Assembly: GCA_903921665.1 (NCBI GenBank)
Contig: CAIXQT010000005.1
Location: 1 to 18,947 of the forward strand
Reading direction: 5' to 3'
Length of the DNA stretch: 18,947 bases
Source of the DNA: an uncultured Opitutia bacterium
GTDB taxonomy: Bacteria; Verrucomicrobiota; Verrucomicrobiia; Opitutales; UBA953
The notes under the pieces were generated by a model that saw only the letters and a list, made by a program, of their open reading frames with translations, was not told where the DNA came from and did not search any database. A program made the position numbers and the translations under genes. Within the stretch, counting starts at the first letter, position 1. Each line of letters starts with the position of its first letter. Positions 1-6,863 of the stretch are shown here, piece by piece.

Positions 1-450
1 CCGCCTGATTCGGCCGAAGCGGCCAAGTGGTACCGACGCTTCGCCGATCAGCGCAACGGAGGCACAAGGGCGGAGTTCCGCACCGCCCGCAACGCGATCG
101 GGGACCTCTGCGGCGACCCGGACCTGCCCGCCTACGATTACGTCGAGGCCATCAAGCGATATTCCGACAACGCCAAACTCGGGGACGCCGTCGCCCAGCG
201 TAAGCTCGGCGAACGTCTGGTGAATCCGCGCAAGCCGACCGAGAAATACGACGCCCGAGACGGACTCGAGTGGACCATCAAGGCGGCCGCGCAAGGCGAC
301 GGGCTCGCGCAGGTCAACCTGGCCAGCTGGTACGGGCTCGGCGACAAGCCGGGGATCGCCAAGGACGCGATCCAAGCCGCCGCCTGGAAAAATCAGGCGC
401 TCGCCAGCAAGGATCCGGAAACCAGACGGGCCTTGGCCAAGCTGAAGTAG
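1..450 (+). CDS. Sel1-repeat protein, C-terminal part (cut by window start)
   Basis: The reading frame is open from base 1 to a TAG at 448-450, giving 149 residues with no convincing start; the GTG at 220 is internal to a repeat. Sel1-type units (alpha-alpha solenoid repeats of about 36 residues) are visible in the phrases AAKWYRRFADQ, LGDAVAQRKLGERL, GLEWTIKAAAQGDGLAQVNL and AIQAAAWKNQAL. Sel1 repeats bind proteins or peptides; no enzymatic function can be inferred. The end, an A-W-(K)-x-x-A segment followed by a short charged tail, resembles the ends of the two TIR-Sel1 proteins downstream (4150-6846 and 6864-10250), so this may be the tail of a third family member. Whether it has a TIR domain cannot be seen. 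The ferredoxin gene begins 3 bases after the stop, so the two are probably co-transcribed. Confidence 0.85.
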   Translation, partial: PPDSAEAAKWYRRFADQRNGGTRAEFRTARNAIGDLCGDPDLPAYDYVEAIKRYSDNAKLGDAVAQRKLGERLVNPRKPTEKYDARDGLEWTIKAAAQGDGLAQVNLASWYGLGDKPGIAKDAIQAAAWKNQALASKDPETRRALAKLK

Positions 451-453
451 GAC

Positions 454-807
454 ATGGACCTTCCGGAAACCATTCGAACCCTCGGGCTGGACGCCACGAA
501 GCGGCATATCTTCCTCTGCGTGAAGTCGACCGAGCAGGCCTGCTGCGGCGGCGAACTCGCGATGAGATCCTGGGAGCACCTGAAGGTCCGGCTGAAGCAG
601 CTGGGGCTCTCGGAGAGAGGCGGCATCCAGCGCACGAAGGCCGACTGCCTGCGCGTCTGCGTCGCCGGGCCCGTCGCCGTGGTCTACCCCGAAGGTGTCT
701 GGTATGGCCGATGCACGCCGGAGAACCTCGATCGCATCATCACCGAGCACCTCGTCGGCGGGAAGGTCGTCGCGGACCTGCTCATCGCCGGGCCTACTTC
801 GCCTTAG
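454..807 (+). CDS. Thioredoxin-like [2Fe-2S] ferredoxin
   Basis: This is a 117-residue protein of the thioredoxin-fold [2Fe-2S] ferredoxin group, which acts as a cytoplasmic one-electron carrier. Cluster ligands are visible: Cys22 in HIFLCV, Cys30 or Cys31 in the ACCGG segment, and Cys65 and Cys69 in KADCLRVC. The final C-x3-C and the roughly 33-residue gap before it fit the family. The GPVAVVYPEGVWYGRCTPEN segment (73-92) and the C-terminal IITEHLVGG helix are also typical. The start lies 3 bases behind the Sel1 stop, with an AGTAGGA stretch overlapping that stop as a possible ribosome site, which suggests translational coupling. The last 14 bases overlap the end of the convergent FAD oxidoreductase gene. 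Its redox partner is not shown by the sequence. Confidence 0.88.
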   Translation: MDLPETIRTLGLDATKRHIFLCVKSTEQACCGGELAMRSWEHLKVRLKQLGLSERGGIQRTKADCLRVCVAGPVAVVYPEGVWYGRCTPENLDRIITEHLVGGKVVADLLIAGPTSP

Positions 808-2404
808 GCTCTTTCTTCTTCGGGAGGTCGACCTTCTGGGCCAGCGCCCGGAGCTTGGGATAAAGCTCGGCGTAAGGCACATCCTGGACGGATGAGCCCG
901 ACTTCACGGCCATCGACGCCGCTACACCGGCCGACTCGCCAAGAATCATCCAGACGGGCTCCATGCGGATGGAGGTCATGGCGATGTGGCTAGCAGAAAC
1001 GCAGACAGGCACGATGAGATTGGTGCATTGATTCTTCTTCGGGACGATCGAACGATAGGGAATCCGGTAGATGCCGCGGTTTTCTTCCTCGAGATAAAGC
1101 ATGGAATAGTATCCGCCCATGAGCGCGACCTTGCCGTCGAGGGCGACGGTGGCGTAGGGCCATTCGTCGACGCCGTAAGAAGCCAGGCCGACCGAATCAA
1201 CGGGATTGGTCCGCCCTTCCATATCCTTCTGGGTTACGACGTAATCCGAGACCATGCGACGAGCCTCGCGCACATAAAGCTGATGCGGGTATCCCTTGGT
1301 GTCGTCGAACGCGCCTTTCTCCAGGCCGGCACTGAGGGCGATCTCCTTCTGTTTCGCGGGGACCGACGGGTCGGTACGCAGGAAGTGCGTCATGCCGCGG
1401 ACGAAATCCTGCTGCTCCTTCCAGATCCGGGCGCGGGTCGCGTAATCGCCGTCTGGGTAGCTGGCATTGTGGCCGTAGTTCGTCGGCGCGAACAGCGCGC
1501 GTGCGAGGTTCCCGGCCCCGCCGGAATAGACGCGCCCGCCGCTCACCTCCCAGCCGTCGACCTTGCCGCGCATCACGCGTCCGGAAAGGATGTCCACGCC
1601 CTGCTGGAACGCTCTTCGATAGAGTTCGAACTGCTTCGGGTCATAGTTCGGCGGCGGCTCGATCGGCAGGCTCTCGCCTTTGAAGACGAAGCGCCAGCGG
1701 AAGCCGTAGCCCATCGTGAGCTTATCCGCCTCACCGACCTGAGCGACGGGGGTCGACTGGAGGCCCGGCAAAAGACCGCTCTGCGGATCGCCGGCCTTCA
1801 CGTAAGGATCAATCGCATAGACCGACATCGGTGGCTGCGCGCCGGCCAGGCTCTCGTCGTAAGTCGCCTTCGCCTCGCGACCATAGGCGTAGGCGACGCC
1901 TGCCCGCGCCATCAGGTCGCCTTCATAGGAGCAATCGATGAAGACCTTCGCCGCAATCGTGCGGGCGCCGGCTTTCGTGGGCGCCGCGGGCGGGCAACCG
2001 GTTTCATCGAAAGGCGCCAGGTCCAAACTGATGGCACGAATGATACCCGCAGACTTCTCGACCGCGCTGACCCGATGCTCGAAGAGCACCGTGACGCCGA
2101 TGGATCGGAGCATCTCGGCGAAGACCGTGCGGTACTGGGCATCCTTGTAATCCTTCTTCAGGATTGGACGCGTCGAGCCGCTGACGGCCTCTTCCCTACC
2201 CCAATCGATGTGCATGAGGCCGCCGCCGGTCATGCCTCCCAGCCATCGGCTCGGCTCGACCACGATCACCTTGGCCCCCTCCTTGGCGGCGGCGCAGGCC
2301 GCCATCACGCCGCTTGCGTTGCCGCCATAGACACAGACGTCATAAGACTCCGCCGCGACCAGCGACGAAAGGCTGAAGAGAAGACCAGCGCAGAAGCGGC
2401 ACAT
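794..2404 (-). CDS. Secreted FAD-dependent oxidoreductase (FAD_oxidored family)
   Basis: The 536-residue product starts with a signal peptide (hydrophobic residues 6-18, likely cleavage after VAA at 16-18), followed by the FAD dinucleotide-binding motif. The glycine loop is VYGGNASG (25-32), and Glu50 at the end of the second strand suits ribose binding. WLGGMTGGG (54-62) follows. The FIDCSYEGDLMARAGV segment and the late NLIVPVCVSASHIAMTSIRM and MILGESAGVAASMAV segments are hallmarks of the FAD_oxidored family (PF12831 type), which is frequent in Planctomycetota and Verrucomicrobiota. Substrates are mostly unknown, so none is named here. Export with bound FAD would probably be to the periplasm. 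The ATG is supported by AGGAAGG nine bases upstream. The gene lies 59 bases downstream of the SLOG gene on the same strand and may share its transcript. Its 3' end overlaps the ferredoxin gene in antisense by 14 bases. Confidence 0.88.
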   Translation of the reverse strand: MCRFCAGLLFSLSSLVAAESYDVCVYGGNASGVMAACAAAKEGAKVIVVEPSRWLGGMTGGGLMHIDWGREEAVSGSTRPILKKDYKDAQYRTVFAEMLRSIGVTVLFEHRVSAVEKSAGIIRAISLDLAPFDETGCPPAAPTKAGARTIAAKVFIDCSYEGDLMARAGVAYAYGREAKATYDESLAGAQPPMSVYAIDPYVKAGDPQSGLLPGLQSTPVAQVGEADKLTMGYGFRWRFVFKGESLPIEPPPNYDPKQFELYRRAFQQGVDILSGRVMRGKVDGWEVSGGRVYSGGAGNLARALFAPTNYGHNASYPDGDYATRARIWKEQQDFVRGMTHFLRTDPSVPAKQKEIALSAGLEKGAFDDTKGYPHQLYVREARRMVSDYVVTQKDMEGRTNPVDSVGLASYGVDEWPYATVALDGKVALMGGYYSMLYLEEENRGIYRIPYRSIVPKKNQCTNLIVPVCVSASHIAMTSIRMEPVWMILGESAGVAASMAVKSGSSVQDVPYAELYPKLRALAQKVDLPKKKEPKAK

Positions 2405-2413
2405 GAGGGTGAC

Positions 2414-2420
2414 ACCTTCC
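2414..2420 (-). promoter_or_regulatory. Ribosome binding site of FAD oxidoreductase
   Basis: On the minus strand AGGAAGG lies nine bases before the ATG at 2402-2404. It is one of the few clear Shine-Dalgarno sequences in the window and supports the chosen start, which also places a signal peptide at the N-terminus. Confidence 0.6.
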
Positions 2421-2463
2421 TAGACGGACCTAAGCGGAAGTCAAAGGCGACGCGAGGCCCGGC

Positions 2464-4014
2464 TCAGGCCGCTCCTTCGCTTTCGCGCAAACGCCACTCG
2501 AGTTGCTCTTCCGTGAGGATGGCCTCGGATTCGCCGATCAGTTCGCGAGCGTAAGCCTCCGTGCGGATCATCCGGATCCGCAAGGCTAGCCCGGCCAAAC
2601 GATCGGCCAGGTCGCCGTAATGCAGGCTGCGGCGATTGGCACTGCTGCCTTGGCGCATCGAACTAAGGTAACCGGCGGTCAGCGGGATGCTGAGGGAAAG
2701 GAAATCGAGGACGTGGTTGAAGAGGACGCGATTGTCACGGAGGAACTCCCACTGACCCATCGGCAGGCGTTGCACGCCCATGTGCAAAAGGGCGGCGACC
2801 ACGATGCACGGCGACATCTGCGCGGCGAAGCTGCCGAGCTTGCGCAGCCGACGGCACTCTTCGGTCGCGGATGCCTGACGGGATTTGAAATACTTCGCCT
2901 GGGACTCCAGGTGCTCGACGACATATTCGTCACGACCGACCTGCCAGTCGCGCGGAGGATGCTCCCGGCGGATTTCCAGCGCCAGCGTCCGCGCGAACAA
3001 AGCCCACTCCGGACGGTGCCGGCCGATCGGCAGGTGCAACGGATCGGTGAAGTCGCGTGCCGCGCGAAGACCACGTGCGACTTCCGAGGCGAAACGCAGC
3101 TCCAGCCAGCGGGCCTGCGCGCGATCGCGTCGATTGCCACGCTGGATGAACCAAGCCGCCCCCGTGAAACCGACCTTTGCGATCACGATGACGACCAGCA
3201 GGGGCATCATCCAAGGAATCGTGCTCGTCGCCGCGCCCAGCAGCGTCGCATAAAAGAAGAATTTCGTCGAACGACTGAGCCGCTCGCGGAAAGCGGTCCC
3301 GATGGAGAAGGCTTCGGTGTCGAGACGGGTGAAGAGATCCTGGGATGTCTCCAGTTCTTTCCGCCGGGTCAGGAGCTGGATCGTCGAGACCTGATGGACG
3401 GAGTGGAAAGCGGGCTGGAGCCCGAGCGCTTGCGCGGCCGCCTCGGCGGGAAGAGGTGAAAGCACGAACACCGGCTTGGCGGTGGCATGGGCGAAGGCGC
3501 AGGAATCCCCCGTACCACCGACCCCGCGAGCGGGCGCCCCATCCCAGACCGCCAGCAAGGCGTCGCTGCCTTCGACCAGCATGATGCCAGCGTCATAATA
3601 GCACCCCGGATCGCCGGACGCCTGACTGACCACGCGCCAGGAGCCGCCGTTTTCGGCTGCCATTGCCCGGCGGATGATCGTCAACGCCCGACGCCAGTCC
3701 GCCGCCCGATCAGGCTGGCCTTCTGGGCCCTTGAAGTCCTCCGAGATGCCGTCGGTGGGAACGTCCTCGAGCCGGGTCGGCAGAGGCTTGGCCAGCAAGA
3801 GGTGAACCGGGATGCCGAGCTCGTGGGCGCACTCGGCGAAGAGAAGGTCGGCACCGTAACAGATCGAGCAATAGGCGTTGAGCCGTCCGCCGCGGAGGGC
3901 CGCCTCCCGGCCATATTTCTCCAGGCAAGCCCGGATGGCAGGGCGAAGCCCTTCTTCGTCCGGCAGACGACGATGGCCGACGAAACCAAGGACGAATTCG
4001 GGCTGGGACTTCAT
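2464..4014 (-). CDS. SLOG-domain protein with two 2TM (SLATT-like) membrane modules
   Basis: This 516-residue protein has an N-terminal Rossmann-like domain (about 5-200) that looks like the SLOG/LOG nucleotide-sensor superfamily. Evidence is the GFVGHRRLP entry (10-18), the CYGADLLFAECAHELGIPVH segment (52-71), SDALLAVWDG (150-159) and the GGTGD loop (166-170) followed by a strand at KPVFVLSP. The C-terminal half carries two hydrophobic pairs, about 251-267/269-289 and 394-413/429-449. Each pair is followed by a charged helical stretch (RRDRAQARWLELRFASEVAR; RRSLHYGDLADRLAGLALRI). This resembles SLATT, the SMODS- and SLOG-associated 2TM domain proposed as a pore-forming effector. SLOG domains are thought to bind nucleotide-derived ligands, so a ligand-gated membrane effector is a reasonable inference. 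It is transcribed divergently from two TIR-Sel1 genes. The start is an ATG without a Shine-Dalgarno. The SLATT assignment is by pattern only. Confidence 0.75.
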   Translation of the reverse strand: MKSQPEFVLGFVGHRRLPDEEGLRPAIRACLEKYGREAALRGGRLNAYCSICYGADLLFAECAHELGIPVHLLLAKPLPTRLEDVPTDGISEDFKGPEGQPDRAADWRRALTIIRRAMAAENGGSWRVVSQASGDPGCYYDAGIMLVEGSDALLAVWDGAPARGVGGTGDSCAFAHATAKPVFVLSPLPAEAAAQALGLQPAFHSVHQVSTIQLLTRRKELETSQDLFTRLDTEAFSIGTAFRERLSRSTKFFFYATLLGAATSTIPWMMPLLVVIVIAKVGFTGAAWFIQRGNRRDRAQARWLELRFASEVARGLRAARDFTDPLHLPIGRHRPEWALFARTLALEIRREHPPRDWQVGRDEYVVEHLESQAKYFKSRQASATEECRRLRKLGSFAAQMSPCIVVAALLHMGVQRLPMGQWEFLRDNRVLFNHVLDFLSLSIPLTAGYLSSMRQGSSANRRSLHYGDLADRLAGLALRIRMIRTEAYARELIGESEAILTEEQLEWRLRESEGAA

Positions 4015-4149
4015 CGGGGCGATGGGTGCGGGGACCCACGCTGGGGCAGACCACGGTTAAGGAGCGGCGAAAGGCTGTCAACAGGCGAGGGGCACAACAT
4101 TTGGCTTTCGGGATTTGATATAAAAGTTAACAAACACGGTGGCCCAAGC
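4015..4149. promoter_or_regulatory. Divergent promoter region of SLOG and TIR-Sel1 genes
   Basis: This 135-base gap is the only space from which both the SLOG gene (minus) and the TIR-Sel1 genes (plus) can be driven. Bases 4096-4137 form an AT-rich island in GC-rich surroundings. On the plus strand TATAAA at 4119-4124 is a plausible -10 about 25 bases from the ATG at 4150, but no good -35 sits at the right distance. GGTGG at 4138-4142 could serve as a weak ribosome site. On the minus strand TTGACA (4076-4081) matches a consensus -35, with a poor -10 (TTAACC, 4055-4060) 15 bases away. A 5-bp inverted repeat TGGGT/ACCCA (4023-4027/4034-4038) lies just before the SLOG start. Confidence 0.4.
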
Positions 4150-6846
4150 ATGCGACCCGACACCGCGATCACCGCGACCACCTATCGATGCTTCGTGAGC
4201 TATCGACATGCGGACAACCATGAGGACGGGAGACGCTGGGCGACCTGGCTGCACCAAGGCTTGGAAAAGTATCCGGTGCCGGCAGGACTCGTCGGCGAAC
4301 CTAACCTTAGAGGGCGACCGATCCCGGCTAACATCTTTCCTGTGTTCCGGGACGAAGAAGAGCTTCCGGCCGACGCGGACCTGAGCACCCCCATTCTCCG
4401 GGCGTTGGAAAACAGCCTCGGCATGGTCGTGATCTGCTCGCCGCGGGCCCGGGCTTCCCGCTTCGTCGACGACGAAGTCCGCCTATTCAAGCGCGGGACT
4501 GACGGCGACCGCATCCTGGGGATGGTCATCGCAGGCTCGCCGGACCAGACCGGCCTAGCCGCCGACGGTTGCTTCCCTAACGCCTATCTCCACCGCACCG
4601 ATGACCGCGGCAACGTCCTGAGCAAGCCCGAGTCGCCGCGCAACCTCGTGGACCTGCGCACCCATGACGGCCAGGAAGGGTGGACCGATTCGGCGGCTCA
4701 TCAGGCCGCACTGGAAGCCGCGGGCATGGACGAAGAAGAGGCCGAGGCGGAAGCGGAGGCCTTCGCCCTTCATCGCGAAGCTCAGTTCCTGCGCATCGTC
4801 GCGCACGTCCTCGAAGTGCCCCCGGAGACCCTGTCCGAGCATCATCAGCGCCATCAGGCGGAACTGCGCAAAGCACGCCTGCGTTCACGCATTCTCTGGG
4901 GCGCCTTCGGCCTGATGCTGATCGCCGCCGCCGGTAAAGGCATCCACCTCTCGATCGAGCAAAGCGAGGCCGCCCAGGCCGCCGCAAGGCAAGCCGAAGC
5001 TCAGGCCAAGGTCGCCATCCAGAAGAAAGCCGAGCGCGAAAGCGAGGAACAGAAGACCCGCAAGGCCCAGGCCGAAAGCGCCTACAGCCTCGCCATGTCG
5101 ATGATCGGCAAGCCTGAGGCCTCGGCCAAGGCGATCGAGGCGTCGCTTCGGGTCGCGGCGGAGGCAGGACTCGTCCTCGCGCAGAACGAACTTGGCCAGC
5201 AGCTGCAAGGCAATGACCGTGGCCCCGCCGGCCTCCAGGAAGCGGTGCGCTGGTTCGGCGAGGCCGCCCGGCAAGGCCACGCGCCGGCGATGATCTCGCT
5301 GGGGCTGGCCTATCGCGACGCCCGCGGAGTCGACCGCGACCTCGTGCAAGCCGAACTCTGGCTGAGACGGGCGGCGGAGGCGAAGATCGGCTTGGCCCAT
5401 CTGGAACTCAGCCACCTCCTGAAAAGCACCGGACGGACGGCCGAAAGCTTGCGTAGCCTCGACGAGGCGGCGACGGCCGGACACCCCGAAGCACAGCACG
5501 AATTGGCGAAGACATTCCTGGCGAAGACCCCGCAGCCGGACGTCGTCACGGCCCGAAAGTGGTTCCGGGCTTCCGCCGAACAAGCTTTCGTGCCGGCGCT
5601 ATGCGAACTCGGCCTCACCTACCTCATCCCCTCGGAAGGCTCGGTCGACATCCTTGAGGCCATCCGCTGGCTGCAAGCCGCCGACGCCAAAGGCGACCGG
5701 GTGGCCACGTTGAAACTCGCCCAGATTTTCGCGGATGAAACAACCATCCCCAAAGGGCGGCCCGAGGCTTTCCGTTGGCACCTCGCACGAGCGACGACGG
5801 GCAATACGGCCTCCCAGATCTTCGTGGGCGTGGCCTATCGTGACGGACTAGACGCGCCGGTTGACCTGAAGAAAGCCTTCGACTTCCTGAACAAGGCGGC
5901 CAACGCCGGCGTCGCGGACGCCCAATATAACCTCGGAGTCATGTTCGCAAAGGGCCTGACCCAGTTCAACAGCGCCGCCAGCGCTTTTGGCCTGAAGGAA
6001 AGAGCGGCCCGCCAAGGCCACCTCCAAGCCATGGCCGACGTCGCCAAACTCTACCTATTCGGATTGGAACAAGGCACGGCCAACGCCGGAAGCTTCGGCA
6101 AGTGGGCCGAGCGAGAAGGCTTCGGTAAGCCGGCCGGGGAAGCCAAGGGGCTGGAGTGGCTCCGGAAAGCCGCTGAGGGCGGCCACGTCGCCTCGATGTA
6201 CGAGCTCGGACGGAGACATCTGCAGAAATTCGAGAAGGGCAAGTCCCCCGATGACCGTAGTCAGGCCCAACGTTGGCTGATGGCGGCGGCCGAAAAAGAT
6301 GATGCGGAAGCACAACGAACCCTGGGACTATTCCTCTTCCCTTCCGACCAGCAGACAGGCATCAAGTGGATCCGCAAGGCCGCCGAGAACGGCGAGGCAG
6401 AAGGCCAGTACGCGCTCGGCATCGCCCTACGCGACGGACGCGGACTGAAGGCAAACCGCACCGAGGCCATCCGCTGGCTCCGCCTCGCGGCAGGCAAATA
6501 TTTCGCCGAAGCCGAATATGCCCTGGCGCTCGCGCTCCTCGAAGAGGATGAACCGAAGGAAGTCTCGCAGGCCGCCGACTGGATGCGTAAGGCGGCGGAC
6601 CAAGGCCATCCGGGGGCCCAGCATCAGCTCGCCGAACTGCTGCTGGCGGGCAAAGGCGTGAAGCCCGACGCGGTCGACGCCTACAAGTGGCTCCTCCTCG
6701 CCTCCACCAACCCCACGGCGACCCAGGACCAGAGGACTCAGGGGCTCAACCGCGCGAAGGCGGCGGCGAGCCGACTGACGCCAAGCCAACGGACCGAAGC
6801 CCAGCAAGCGGCCACGCTCTTCAGCCCAGCCACGCCGCAACGCTGA
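4150..6846 (+). CDS. TIR domain - transmembrane - Sel1-repeat protein, catalytic-type TIR
   Basis: The product has 898 residues. Residues about 11-145 form a TIR domain of the type often fused to TPR or Sel1 repeats. Visible motifs are CFVSYRHAD (14-22), VFRDEEELP (65-73), MVVICSPRARAS (92-103) and FVDDEV (105-110). Glu109 corresponds to the catalytic Glu of NAD-cleaving TIR enzymes, so NADase or nucleotide-signal synthesis is possible but unproven. A conserved region follows to about 245, then one transmembrane helix (248-266) preceded by the basic run KARLRSR, which predicts TIR inside and C-terminus outside. An Ala/Glu/Lys-rich coiled-coil-like stretch (270-310) leads to about 14 Sel1 repeats (320-835) with A-x-x-W-(L/F)-R-x-A-A cores. 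The ATG at 4150 is preferred because it falls just before the TIR fold and after the promoter region; the open frame upstream is antisense to the SLOG gene. A paralogue follows 17 bases downstream. Confidence 0.88.
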   Translation: MRPDTAITATTYRCFVSYRHADNHEDGRRWATWLHQGLEKYPVPAGLVGEPNLRGRPIPANIFPVFRDEEELPADADLSTPILRALENSLGMVVICSPRARASRFVDDEVRLFKRGTDGDRILGMVIAGSPDQTGLAADGCFPNAYLHRTDDRGNVLSKPESPRNLVDLRTHDGQEGWTDSAAHQAALEAAGMDEEEAEAEAEAFALHREAQFLRIVAHVLEVPPETLSEHHQRHQAELRKARLRSRILWGAFGLMLIAAAGKGIHLSIEQSEAAQAAARQAEAQAKVAIQKKAERESEEQKTRKAQAESAYSLAMSMIGKPEASAKAIEASLRVAAEAGLVLAQNELGQQLQGNDRGPAGLQEAVRWFGEAARQGHAPAMISLGLAYRDARGVDRDLVQAELWLRRAAEAKIGLAHLELSHLLKSTGRTAESLRSLDEAATAGHPEAQHELAKTFLAKTPQPDVVTARKWFRASAEQAFVPALCELGLTYLIPSEGSVDILEAIRWLQAADAKGDRVATLKLAQIFADETTIPKGRPEAFRWHLARATTGNTASQIFVGVAYRDGLDAPVDLKKAFDFLNKAANAGVADAQYNLGVMFAKGLTQFNSAASAFGLKERAARQGHLQAMADVAKLYLFGLEQGTANAGSFGKWAEREGFGKPAGEAKGLEWLRKAAEGGHVASMYELGRRHLQKFEKGKSPDDRSQAQRWLMAAAEKDDAEAQRTLGLFLFPSDQQTGIKWIRKAAENGEAEGQYALGIALRDGRGLKANRTEAIRWLRLAAGKYFAEAEYALALALLEEDEPKEVSQAADWMRKAADQGHPGAQHQLAELLLAGKGVKPDAVDAYKWLLLASTNPTATQDQRTQGLNRAKAAASRLTPSQRTEAQQAATLFSPATPQR

Positions 6847-6863
6847 ACCGATAACGGCCGACA

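Noticed and set aside
986..2554. 522-residue plus-strand open frame opposite the FAD oxidoreductase
   Set aside because: Antisense shadow of a confidently identified gene; its residues show no domain or motif.
3487..4149. In-frame upstream extension of the first TIR-Sel1 gene (221 extra residues)
   Set aside because: It runs antisense through the SLOG coding sequence, reads as an Arg/Pro-rich shadow, and would bypass the AT-rich promoter gap; the TIR fold begins right after ATG 4150.
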